Origin: Lentimicrobiaceae bacterium
Lineage (GTDB): Bacteria; Bacteroidota; Bacteroidia; Bacteroidales; P3
Length of the DNA stretch: 33,844 bases
Assembly: GCA_022510485.1 (NCBI GenBank)
Contig: JAFLTI010000008.1
Location: 38,890-72,733, forward strand
Reading direction: 5' to 3'
Below, in pieces: positions 19,466 to 28,039 of the stretch. Made by a program: the position numbers and the translations under genes. The notes beneath the pieces are model-generated. The model was not told the DNA's origin, searched no databases, and saw only the letters and a list, made by a program, of their open reading frames with translations. The number at the start of each line of letters is the position of its first letter. The first letter of the stretch is position 1.

Positions 19466-19474
19466 GTAAAGATA
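19466..19474 (-). promoter_or_regulatory. Possible internal promoter box before the GT2 gene
   Basis: TATCTTTAC on the minus strand lies 26 bases before the ATG at 19440. The same nine bases lie at the same distance before pckA. It falls in the only sizeable gap (61 bases) inside the glycan operon, so the genes from GT2 to the ligase may have a start site of their own. Confidence 0.45.
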
Positions 19475-19501
19475 AGGCTTTTGGCGCAAGAGCGCAAGAT
19501 T

Positions 19502-20755
19502 TTAACGCAGGCGGAGCAATCCGCTCAAACAGGCAACAAAGAGTACGGTTTCCGAAAGGATCATTGCCCACGCGCCTGCCTCCGCTTCAAGAAAAGAAGC
19601 CGTGCAGAGGGTCCAGCCTATGCTTACCGCTCCGGCAATCAAGACAGAGCGCAGAAATAAATTGGCTTTGTCTAAGTTTACCAAACCCACGATACCCAAG
19701 AGATAGTTCATACCACCGAAAAACATAACGGGGCTCATAATACGCAGCAGGAGGGTAGCCTCTAAAAATTCCTGTCCGCACAGAAGCCTTACTAACGGTT
19801 CGGCAAACACAAATATCACCGCCATAGCGAAAAACAGCAGCAATGCCATATAGAGTGATATTTTTTTGAGCTTTTTGAGGTTCTCGTGTCGGGATTTTCC
19901 GGCAAAATCATGCCCCAAGTAAGGAAACAAGGCTTGAGAAACGGGCGAAACCACACTTTGCAGTCCCACTATGATTTTTTCTGCTGCCGTATAAATCCCC
20001 AAGGCGGCATCTCCCACAAAAAAACGCAGAATAAAGATGTTGGATTTGCGGTAGAGGGTCATGCCCAGAGTGGAGCCGAAAATGGCAGCCCCGGAAGCAA
20101 ATTGGGCTTTAATGTCTGCCATAGAGGGTATGCGTAATTTCATACCGAACTGCCACCGGGCTATCACCAAGCTCGCCGCTCCGCCCGCCATATAGCCCAA
20201 ACCGTCTAAGAGCGGCAAGAACACATAGTGTTCCGGCTTTTTTATGATTACAAAAATCAAGATCAGAAAGATGCTTTTTCCAAACACGTTCACTATGGTG
20301 AGGTAGCGCATTTTTTCCATGCCCTGAAAGAGCCACACGGCAGTAAAGGTGTTGCCCAAAACAAGGCTCAGCCCGCCCAAAAACATAAGCTTTTGCGTGG
20401 CGGTGGGCAGAATAAGGGGAGAAAGTGCGAAAAAGAACGCCGCCGCCCCCACGAACAGCAGCAAACGGCAGGCGAGAACGGCATTGTAGATACGGTTCAG
20501 GTATTGGGTGTCCTGTCGGTGTTGCGCCACCTCTTTGGTTACCGAGTAGTCGAAACCGTAGTTATTGAAAATCAATACGTACTGAACCAAGATATAGATA
20601 AAGCCGTAAAGCCCGTAATGGGCGGGACCCACCACGCGCAGAACGTAAGGCATGGCGATAAGAGGAATCAGAATCACTATGCCGTTCAGCACGGAAAGCG
20701 ATAAAAAGCTTTCCAATAACGATTTATATTTTTGCAGTGTTTCTTTCAGCAACAT
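19502..20755 (-). CDS. Polysaccharide flippase (Wzx-type, MOP superfamily)
   Basis: A 417-residue membrane protein with about twelve to fourteen helices. The start of the fold is typical of Wzx transporters: after a short amphipathic helix comes SVLNGIVILIPLIAMPYVLR, then VVGPAHYGLYGF, and later YNAVLACRLLLF. It should flip lipid-linked repeat units across the inner membrane. The chosen start at 20755 (MLLKETLQKYK) follows a box by 22 bases; the upstream ATG at 20809 would put the promoter inside the gene. It is the first gene of the glycan operon and divergent from sufB. Confidence 0.9.
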   Translation of the reverse strand: MLLKETLQKYKSLLESFLSLSVLNGIVILIPLIAMPYVLRVVGPAHYGLYGFIYILVQYVLIFNNYGFDYSVTKEVAQHRQDTQYLNRIYNAVLACRLLLFVGAAAFFFALSPLILPTATQKLMFLGGLSLVLGNTFTAVWLFQGMEKMRYLTIVNVFGKSIFLILIFVIIKKPEHYVFLPLLDGLGYMAGGAASLVIARWQFGMKLRIPSMADIKAQFASGAAIFGSTLGMTLYRKSNIFILRFFVGDAALGIYTAAEKIIVGLQSVVSPVSQALFPYLGHDFAGKSRHENLKKLKKISLYMALLLFFAMAVIFVFAEPLVRLLCGQEFLEATLLLRIMSPVMFFGGMNYLLGIVGLVNLDKANLFLRSVLIAGAVSIGWTLCTASFLEAEAGAWAMILSETVLFVACLSGLLRLR

Positions 20756-20776
20756 CGGGCATTGGCTTGGCCGCCC

Positions 20777-20784
20777 CAAAAATA
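20777..20784 (-). promoter_or_regulatory. -7 box of the glycan operon promoter
   Basis: TATTTTTG on the minus strand matches TAnnTTTG, 22 bases before the flippase ATG. It lies 12 bases from the oppositely directed sufB box, so the two promoters must share DNA. Confidence 0.5.
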
Positions 20785-20796
20785 CGCACGTTTTTG

Positions 20797-20805
20797 TAAC
20801 TTCGC
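20797..20805 (+). promoter_or_regulatory. -7 box of the suf operon promoter
   Basis: TAACTTCGC, identical to the serS box, 24 bases before the sufB GTG start codon. Confidence 0.6.
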
Positions 20806-20828
20806 GCACATAAATTCAGGCAAAGAGC

Positions 20829-22280
20829 GTGAAAAAGCAGAAAGAACAAGACAAAATCCTAGAGGATATAACCCGCAGCGACTACGAATGGGGCTTTGAA
20901 ACCAAAGTAGATACGCAGACTTTAGAAAAGGGGCTTTCCGAAAATATCATACGCCGCATTTCCCAGCTTAAGGGAGAACCCGAGTATATGCTGGAGTTCC
21001 GTTTGTCGGCGTTCAAAAAGTGGAAAGAAATGGGCGAACCCCATTGGGGGCATTTCGACTACGCGCCCATCGACTACCAAGATATTATCTACTATGCCGC
21101 CCCGCAGTCGAAAGACAGCAATCCCCTCTCCGGCATAGACCCGGATTTATTGGCTACTTTCAAGAAACTGGGCATTGAGTTAGACGAAAGCAAGGAATTG
21201 CCCAAAGTGGCGGTAGATGCCATTATGGATTCGGTTTCGGTAAAGACCATGTATTCGGAACAGCTTGCCCAACAGGGCATAATCTTCTGCTCCATCAGCG
21301 AGGCGATAAAGAATCATCCCGACTTGATTAAAGAATACTTGGGTTCGGTGGTGCCTTCGGGCGACAATTACTTTACCGCGCTCAATTCGGCAGTATTCAG
21401 CGACGGCAGCTTTGTGTATATTCCCAAAGGGGTGCGCTGCCCTATGGAACTTTCGTCATATTTCCGCATCAACGCCAAAGAAAGCGGGCAGTTCGAGCGC
21501 ACGCTCATCATTGCCGACGAAGGGGCGTATGTTAGCTATATGGAGGGTTGTACGGCTCCCATGCGCGACAAGAACCAGCTTCATGCGGCTGTGGTGGAGA
21601 TTGTGGTGCTCAAAGATGCCGAGGTAAAGTATTCTACGGTTCAGAATTGGTATCCGGGCGACAAAAACGGCAAGGGCGGTATCTACAACTTTGTTACCAA
21701 ACGCGGAATCTGCAAGGGTTCGCGCGCCAAACTTTCGTGGACTCAGGTAGAAACCGGCAGTGCCATTACGTGGAAATATCCGTCAATTATCCTTAAAGGA
21801 GACCACAGCACGGGCGAGTTTTATTCGGTGGCGGTTACCAACAACTGCCAGCAGGCGGATACCGGCACCAAGATGATACACATCGGGCAGAATACCTCCA
21901 GCACCATCGTTTCAAAGGGTGTATCGGCAGGAGAGAGCCAAAATTCCTACCGGGGTTTGGTAAAGATTATGCCGGCGGCGGCAGGGGCGCGCAATTTTTC
22001 GCGTTGCGATTCGCTTTTGATGGGCAACCGTTGCGGAGCTCACACTTGGCCCGACATTCAGTGTCAGAACCAGACCGCCATAGTGGAACACGAAGCCACC
22101 ACCTCCAAGATTTCGGAAGAAAAACTGTTTTACTGCCGTCAGCGCGGGCTGTCGGAAGAAGATGCGGTAAGCCTGATTGTAAACGGCTATGCCAAAGATG
22201 TGTTGGAACAGCTGCCTATGGAATTTGCTGCCGAAGCTCAGAAATTGCTGAGTGTGAGTTTAGAGGGCAGCGTAGGTTAA
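20829..22280 (+). CDS. sufB: Fe-S cluster assembly scaffold SufB
   Basis: Core of the SufBC2D complex on which iron-sulfur clusters are built in the cytoplasm. The 483 residues match the family length, with the N-terminal segment [13 protein letters not shown], the beta-helix core around [20 protein letters not shown] and [15 protein letters not shown], and the C-terminal helical part with [20 protein letters not shown]. The start is a GTG at 20829, placed correctly behind the promoter box; no in-frame ATG lies close enough to replace it. sufC follows after 26 bases. Confidence 0.97.
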   Translation: MKKQKEQDKILEDITRSDYEWGFETKVDTQTLEKGLSENIIRRISQLKGEPEYMLEFRLSAFKKWKEMGEPHWGHFDYAPIDYQDIIYYAAPQSKDSNPLSGIDPDLLATFKKLGIELDESKELPKVAVDAIMDSVSVKTMYSEQLAQQGIIFCSISEAIKNHPDLIKEYLGSVVPSGDNYFTALNSAVFSDGSFVYIPKGVRCPMELSSYFRINAKESGQFERTLIIADEGAYVSYMEGCTAPMRDKNQLHAAVVEIVVLKDAEVKYSTVQNWYPGDKNGKGGIYNFVTKRGICKGSRAKLSWTQVETGSAITWKYPSIILKGDHSTGEFYSVAVTNNCQQADTGTKMIHIGQNTSSTIVSKGVSAGESQNSYRGLVKIMPAAAGARNFSRCDSLLMGNRCGAHTWPDIQCQNQTAIVEHEATTSKISEEKLFYCRQRGLSEEDAVSLIVNGYAKDVLEQLPMEFAAEAQKLLSVSLEGSVG

Positions 22281-22306
22281 AACTATAATTTAGAAAATTT
22301 TAGACC

Positions 22307-23065
22307 ATGTTACTTGAAATAAAGAATCTACAGGCGTCCATCAATGGAAAGCAGATTTTGAAAGGGGTGAACCTGAATGTGAACCGGGGAGAAATCCACG
22401 CCATTATGGGACCTAACGGAAACGGAAAAAGCACGCTGGCATCCGTTATCGCCGGAAAGGAAATGTTTAAGGTAGACGGAGGCGAAATAAACTACAAAGG
22501 GAAAAACCTCTTTGACCTCAAGGTGGAAGAACGCGCCTGCGAGGGTATTTTCTTGGGATTCCAATATCCGGTGGAGATTCCGGGGGTAAGCATTACGTCA
22601 TTTATGCGCTCGGCGGTGAACCAGCAACGTAAATACAAGGGTTTGGATCCGATGGATACCTTTGCCTTTATGAAATACATGGAAGAAAAGCAGGCTTTGG
22701 TGGGTATGACCGACAAACTTGCCAACCGCAGCGTAAACGAAGGTTTTTCGGGAGGCGAAAAGAAAAAGAACGAGATTTTTCAGATGGCGATGTTGCAGCC
22801 CGAACTTGCCATTTTGGACGAAACCGATTCGGGTCTTGATATAGACGCCTTGCGCATTGTGGCAGGGGGAGTGAACAAATTGGCGAACAAAGACAACGCC
22901 ATAGTGGTTATTACCCACTACCAGCGGCTCTTAGACTATATTGTGCCTGATTTTGTGCACGTGCTTGCCGACGGCAGGATTGTAAAGACAGGCAATAAGG
23001 AATTGGCAAAAGAGTTAGAAGAAAAAGGCTACGACTGGCTCAAAGACCGCGTTACGGACAAATAA
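22307..23065 (+). CDS. sufC: Fe-S cluster assembly ATPase SufC
   Basis: ABC-type ATPase that binds SufB and SufD and drives conformational change of the scaffold. At 252 residues it is of normal size, with Walker A GPNGNGKS (35-42), signature FSGGEKKKNE (147-156) with the Lys-rich tail usual in SufC, Walker B LAILDETDSGLD (167-178) and switch His204 in VITHYQ. It lies 12 bases before sufD. Confidence 0.97.
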   Translation: MLLEIKNLQASINGKQILKGVNLNVNRGEIHAIMGPNGNGKSTLASVIAGKEMFKVDGGEINYKGKNLFDLKVEERACEGIFLGFQYPVEIPGVSITSFMRSAVNQQRKYKGLDPMDTFAFMKYMEEKQALVGMTDKLANRSVNEGFSGGEKKKNEIFQMAMLQPELAILDETDSGLDIDALRIVAGGVNKLANKDNAIVVITHYQRLLDYIVPDFVHVLADGRIVKTGNKELAKELEEKGYDWLKDRVTDK

Positions 23066-23077
23066 GAGGCAAGAACC

Positions 23078-24445
23078 ATGCAGAACAACAAGGATATGCA
23101 ACAATGGGCGGCTTTGGCAAAGAGCCGTATGCCTGCCGGGCGCGGAATGTTTTTGCAGCATATTTCGCTGTGGCGGGAATTGGGAGCCAATGATTTCTTG
23201 CAGCGCAAGATGCCTCTTGCCTTAACGGTTCCGCCGCCCCAATTTCATTGCGACATCAAGAGTTTAGACACGCATTTGGTATCGGTGTGCAACGGTTTTG
23301 CAACAGGCAGGGCGGGGCAGAACCTGCTTTTTCCCGAACAGAAAGCCGCATTGGGCGATAAGCCCTGCGTTTGCCGTCTGAGCGATCTTTCGGAGGGGGA
23401 ACGCAACCAATTGCAGGCGTTTTTTGCCCATAGCGAAACAGCGGCAAAACAAAGCGGCAAAGTTCGCCGCACCGCCGATTTCGCCGAGGTAAGATGCGAA
23501 CCCGATACCGAAGATTTTGCCCGCCTCAACCGCAGTTTTACCCCCGAAACTTTGGTGGTTTACCTGCCTGCCGGCTGCCGTTTAGACAAGCCTTTGCAGA
23601 TTGTGAACCTCTGCATAGGCGATGAAGCCCTGTTTTTGCAGCCGCATTGCCTCATGCTGCTCGAAAAGGGGGCGTCTTTGAGCCTTGTGCACTGCACCGA
23701 CAGTCATCCCAAGGCAGATATTCTTGCCAACGCCCTTACCGAAATCCGTTTGGAGCCGGGCGCCTCCCTTGAGTACATACAGATGCAGAATGTAGGCGAC
23801 CGTTGCAAGATTTTTCATCAGATACAGGCAGAAGTGCTGTCCGGCGCCCGGCTCAGCCTGCACCGCATAACGCTCAACGGCGGCATTACGCAGAACAATA
23901 CCGAAGTAAACCTTTTGCAAGAAGGCGCACGCGCCGAGGTGTTCGGGCTATACCTGCAAGACAGGGAACAGAAAACCGACAACAGGGTAAAGATTAACCA
24001 TATCGCGCCCCAAACCTACAGCCGCGAGCTGTTCAAGGGCGTAATGGACGATTCGGCGGAGGCGTATTTCAAGGGGCATGTGTTCGTAAGTCCGCAAGCC
24101 CAGCAGACCGAAGCCTACCAGTCGTGCCGAAACCTTTTGGTGTCGCCCAAGGCGCAAGCCTACGCCAAGCCATATTTGGAAATCTATGCCGACGATGTGC
24201 AGTGCAATCACGGTGTTACGGTAGGGCAGTTAGACGAAGACGCGCTGTTTTATATGCGATGCCGAGGCATATCCGCCGATTCGGCAAGACGGCTTCTGAT
24301 GCGGGCATACGCCGACGAAATACTTAAGGAAATCGGCGTGGAAGAATTGCGGCTGTGGCTTACCTCTTTGGTAAAGAAACGATTCAGCGGTCAGTTGCAG
24401 GCCTGTCAGGAGTGCATTCTGGCGTGCCCCGGCGGAGAGTGCTAG
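23078..24445 (+). CDS. sufD: Fe-S cluster assembly protein SufD
   Basis: SufB paralogue that completes the SufBC2D scaffold. The 455 residues include the beta-helix core (LEPGASLEYIQMQNVGDRCK) and the conserved end AYAKPYLEIYADDVQCNHG followed by the YMRCRGISADSARRLL helix. Odd feature: the last 13 residues hold four cysteines (443, 446, 450, 455) spaced CX2CX3CX4C, just before the stop. This is a ferredoxin-like spacing that I do not know from SufD. No sufS or sufE follows: the operon ends here, 2 bases from a convergent gene, so the cysteine desulfurase must be encoded elsewhere. Confidence 0.93.
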   Translation: MQNNKDMQQWAALAKSRMPAGRGMFLQHISLWRELGANDFLQRKMPLALTVPPPQFHCDIKSLDTHLVSVCNGFATGRAGQNLLFPEQKAALGDKPCVCRLSDLSEGERNQLQAFFAHSETAAKQSGKVRRTADFAEVRCEPDTEDFARLNRSFTPETLVVYLPAGCRLDKPLQIVNLCIGDEALFLQPHCLMLLEKGASLSLVHCTDSHPKADILANALTEIRLEPGASLEYIQMQNVGDRCKIFHQIQAEVLSGARLSLHRITLNGGITQNNTEVNLLQEGARAEVFGLYLQDREQKTDNRVKINHIAPQTYSRELFKGVMDDSAEAYFKGHVFVSPQAQQTEAYQSCRNLLVSPKAQAYAKPYLEIYADDVQCNHGVTVGQLDEDALFYMRCRGISADSARRLLMRAYADEILKEIGVEELRLWLTSLVKKRFSGQLQACQECILACPGGEC

Positions 24446-24447
24446 GC

Positions 24448-27400
24448 TTAGAAATCGGTACTGAGCGAGAAGTAGAACACCGGTTTTTTGTGAACGATGC
24501 CGTTTTCTACGCCCCAAGCAAGGTCGCCGCGCAAGAAATAACCCAACACCTGCAAGCGCAAACCCAAACCGAAGCCGCCCACGATAGGGTTGGCATCCTT
24601 GTTCAATACTACGGTAAGCTTGCCGTCTTGAATGGTTTTCTTATAAAAGAGGTTGTCTTTAGACCAAGGATTCCAGCCGCTCCACGCGCTGCCTATATCG
24701 CCAAAAAACACCAATTGCAGATGCCGCAGAAAAGCCGACTGCACCGGTCGGGGCGATAATACCTGAACAAAGGGAAAGCGTATTTCGCTGTTGATTACCG
24801 CAAAAGTGTTGCCGTTCCGGATATTCTGATGAAAGCCCCGCATATTGGTTGCCAAGGTCTGATAGGCGTAATTCTGATTGGGGTCGGTTTCTACATCCCG
24901 GTTGAACTTGGCGCCCACCCAGCCGTCTACGCCACCCATATAATACACTAATTTCTGCTGACCGAAAGAGGTGGAAAAGGCAATGCGGTTAGCCCAGATA
25001 AGGTTTTTATACAAACGGCGGTAATCCCTGAAATCCAGCCCGAAAACAAACAAGTTCTGATTGTTGTTCAAAACGCCCTGATAGTATTCCAGCCATACCT
25101 TGCCGCGTGTGCCGAAATAAATGTTCTGCGTAATAAAACGGCTGTGGTCATACACCCATTCGGCTTTAAGCCCCACCCGCATTTCACGCATGGTTTTTGC
25201 CACAAGGCTCTGGTAGTCTATGGCTTGATAAATGGTGCGGTCGTAACGTCCGAACACCGTACCCCGCAGGGAAGAAACGGGCGAGAGCGGATATTTCATA
25301 ATGTAATATCCGTCGTAGGTGTTCTGCTTGCAGGGATAGTAGGTGTTGTCGTTGAGGTTCGACATGTGCAGCACAACCTGATGCCCAAGTCGGCGTTCCA
25401 AGTATTCGTAGCTGAACAGATATTCCGTGCTTGAAAAATCGAGGGAGAACGCAAAGCCTCCTATAAGGCGGTGGTTCTCCATTAAATCGGCGATGGAAAT
25501 TTGGGTAAAGCCGCTGGCGGCGGCGTTGAGGTAAAGCGGAGTCTGGCTGTTGGTAAAGGCTTGGTAGCAGGCGTTGAGATAACTGAAACCCAACTGTGCC
25601 GTAGAAGAATTAACCGAAAACTCCACTTCGTACATATGCTGTTTGGGCGGAATCTTTGGAAAAGCCGAACTTGTGTCGTCTGCCATAGATGCCATCAAAG
25701 CTGCCATAGCTGCCGAATCCGAAAGCGGAATCCATGTTTCATCGGAAGAAAGGCCGATAGCCTTGCGGTAGGTTTCTTGCGCCTGCGCCAAGGCGGGGTT
25801 GTAGGTTAAAAGTGCCGAATCGGCTGGCAAGAGGCGCAGGAATTGCGTGCTGTCGCTGCCTTGGCCGCTGCCCGAATCGGGCAGCAGCAAGCCGGCACGT
25901 TGCAGCAGCCACAAATCGTAGGCGGTAAGCAGGGGGTTGTCGCTCGGCTCGGCATTACGCAAGCTAAACACGCGCTTTTCGTGCCGGGCTTGCAGCAGGC
26001 GCATTGCCGCACTGTCGTTCTGGGCTTCCGCCGCCCGCCTTAAACTGTCTTGATAGGCAATCTTGGCTGCCTTTTTGCGCTCCCGCTCCCATAGTTGCGC
26101 CTTAAATCGCGAGGGTTTGGCACGCTCCGCCTTCCGCCCCGGTTCAAGCGGCAATAAGTTATCTGTATTTCCTTCGGTAAGCGTATAGAATCCGTGCCGG
26201 TTGGGTTTGCGTTGCAAGCGGGCGTATTGTCCCCGCTTTTGCGAAATGTCGATATACTCCAAACCCGGTTCAAAATCGGTAACGATACCGCTCTGAAAGG
26301 TAGTTCGGTAATGAATGGCGGTGTCGATATGCGAAATGGTCTTGCCCAGCTGCCCCAAGGCGATGTTGGTCTGTCCGTAAAGATTGCTCGTAAAGGCTAT
26401 CTGTCCGTTTTCAAGCACCTGCGGCAGGCGCAAGAGCGTACCCGCATTTTCTTCGGTAAGGGCGATAAGGCGGTTTCCTCCCTCTTTGAGATTATAGGCA
26501 AACAAATTGGTTCCGTTAGGAAAAGAGGGTGCAACTTCAAATTTTTCGTTCTTCTTGATGCTGTCGTCGGGGCGGTTAGACGAAAACACGAGCAAATCCG
26601 TGCCCGGCACAAAAACAGGGTCGTAATCGTCGTAAAGATCAAAGGTAATGCGCTGACGTGTGCCGGCTCCGAGGCGGAAAAGGTAGATATCGGGATAGCC
26701 GTCGTTGGTGGCACCTAAGGCTATGGTTCTGCCGTCGGGCGAAAAAGAAAAGCTGTTTACCTTGTCGAACATATCCAAGTAGTAGCGCATAGTGTTACGC
26801 CTTACCGCCTTAGGCTTGAACAAGCCCTTTTTGTTGCGCTCTATATTATATACAATCAAGGTGGTGCGCCCTTTTTCCTCGGTCATGATGCCCAACATAT
26901 CCCCGTTGGGGTGAAAGCAGAGCAGGGGAAAAGAATAATCCGGATTATCGTTGATTGCCGCTCCGCTCCGGTAAATGCAAAAGCGACGCATAGGTTCGGT
27001 ACTCTGCAAATATACTTTGGAACGCCCCAGGCGGTTAGACACAAAAGCCGCTTCCTCTCCGTTGGCGTTCAGCACAAAATGTTGATGCACCTCGTCAATC
27101 TTGCTAGTGCGGGGCAACATAACAGACTGGGTGCTGTCTTCGTGCTGTATTCCCGAATACAGTTTAAGGTAAAAGTCGCGCCAACGGTTCATCACCTCCT
27201 TGAAAGAGGCGTTAAAGGCTACATTAAAAGTCTTGTTGAGCCGTTTTTCGCGCGCCACCACGCGGATACAGCGGGTAATGGCTTCGGCTCCGTAAGTCTG
27301 TTCTATAAAATACCAAAAAGAATGGCCTGCAAAATCGGCTTCTTCTCCCTCCAATCCCCAGAAATACTTAAAATCCTTTTGGCGCACGGTAGCCGCCATA

Positions 27401-28026
27401 CGTTCGTCTAACTCCTCGTCCCAGCCACGCCCTAAGTAAGAAGCCAAGCCGGCAACGAACCAGTGCGGCAGGTCCATCACGTAAGAATTGCGGTATTGCG
27501 CACCCACTTTGGAGCCGTTAATGGCTTGCGAAACGAGCATTTCCGCCATGCCCCGGCGTATTTGCCGTTCAAAATCCAAGTAATCGCCCTCAAAATATAG
27601 AAAAACCTTGTTGCCCAAAAAGTGAGTAATACCGCCTGTGTTGGCATTCGATTCGTTTTCTTCGTCTACATAACCGATATTGCTCTGCTTTAAGTCGGTG
27701 AGCCGGTTAAACACAATGAACCTTAAGCCGGGCGAGGCTTGCACGCCTGTTTTTTCTTCCATTTCATGCAGGTGGTTCTGCACGTAATTGGCGGTGTAGA
27801 GTGCTAAATTTTTGCCTTGGTTGGTAAAATAAACGTCAAAGCCGTCAAAGCGGTAATACATCCAGATAAAGCGGTCGTACTGCACGCGCTTTCTGCCAAA
27901 GCTCTGCTCGCTGCCTGTATAGAACTGGGCAAAAGAAAAGAGAGGAAAAAGCAACAAAAAAACGGCAAAAAAAACCTTTCGCCGCCCTTGCAGGCTGAAC
28001 TTAAAGCTTTTCTTGCCGTTTTCCAT
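24448..28026 (-). CDS. Large envelope protein: pseudo-peptidase, beta-propeller and outer-membrane beta-barrel
   Basis: A 1192-residue protein exported by a signal peptide (1-34, ending SFAQ). Residues 35-300 resemble a gluzincin (peptidase MA-like) domain, but the place of HExxH reads MAEMLVSQ (about 160-167) and the later segment LPHWFVAGLASYL has Ala where the third zinc ligand Glu is expected, so it is probably inactive. Residues about 320-630 form a TolB/PD40-like propeller (SFSPDGRTIALGATNDGYPD, LLVFSSNRPDD). A charged Ala-rich helical linker follows (about 645-800), then a C-terminal barrel (about 830-1192) ending in Phe with alternating aromatic strands, like the surface-antigen/Omp85-type barrels. 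The ATG at 28026 is preferred over 28062, which lies inside pckA. It follows pckA by 13 bases. Function unknown; a Bacteroidota envelope family. Confidence 0.75.
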   Translation of the reverse strand: MENGKKSFKFSLQGRRKVFFAVFLLLFPLFSFAQFYTGSEQSFGRKRVQYDRFIWMYYRFDGFDVYFTNQGKNLALYTANYVQNHLHEMEEKTGVQASPGLRFIVFNRLTDLKQSNIGYVDEENESNANTGGITHFLGNKVFLYFEGDYLDFERQIRRGMAEMLVSQAINGSKVGAQYRNSYVMDLPHWFVAGLASYLGRGWDEELDERMAATVRQKDFKYFWGLEGEEADFAGHSFWYFIEQTYGAEAITRCIRVVAREKRLNKTFNVAFNASFKEVMNRWRDFYLKLYSGIQHEDSTQSVMLPRTSKIDEVHQHFVLNANGEEAAFVSNRLGRSKVYLQSTEPMRRFCIYRSGAAINDNPDYSFPLLCFHPNGDMLGIMTEEKGRTTLIVYNIERNKKGLFKPKAVRRNTMRYYLDMFDKVNSFSFSPDGRTIALGATNDGYPDIYLFRLGAGTRQRITFDLYDDYDPVFVPGTDLLVFSSNRPDDSIKKNEKFEVAPSFPNGTNLFAYNLKEGGNRLIALTEENAGTLLRLPQVLENGQIAFTSNLYGQTNIALGQLGKTISHIDTAIHYRTTFQSGIVTDFEPGLEYIDISQKRGQYARLQRKPNRHGFYTLTEGNTDNLLPLEPGRKAERAKPSRFKAQLWERERKKAAKIAYQDSLRRAAEAQNDSAAMRLLQARHEKRVFSLRNAEPSDNPLLTAYDLWLLQRAGLLLPDSGSGQGSDSTQFLRLLPADSALLTYNPALAQAQETYRKAIGLSSDETWIPLSDSAAMAALMASMADDTSSAFPKIPPKQHMYEVEFSVNSSTAQLGFSYLNACYQAFTNSQTPLYLNAAASGFTQISIADLMENHRLIGGFAFSLDFSSTEYLFSYEYLERRLGHQVVLHMSNLNDNTYYPCKQNTYDGYYIMKYPLSPVSSLRGTVFGRYDRTIYQAIDYQSLVAKTMREMRVGLKAEWVYDHSRFITQNIYFGTRGKVWLEYYQGVLNNNQNLFVFGLDFRDYRRLYKNLIWANRIAFSTSFGQQKLVYYMGGVDGWVGAKFNRDVETDPNQNYAYQTLATNMRGFHQNIRNGNTFAVINSEIRFPFVQVLSPRPVQSAFLRHLQLVFFGDIGSAWSGWNPWSKDNLFYKKTIQDGKLTVVLNKDANPIVGGFGLGLRLQVLGYFLRGDLAWGVENGIVHKKPVFYFSLSTDF

Positions 28027-28039
28027 AAGGTGAAAACTC

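Noticed and set aside
20228-20704. 158-codon open frame on the plus strand
   Set aside because: Antisense to the flippase gene; low-complexity His- and Gln-rich translation typical of a shadow frame.
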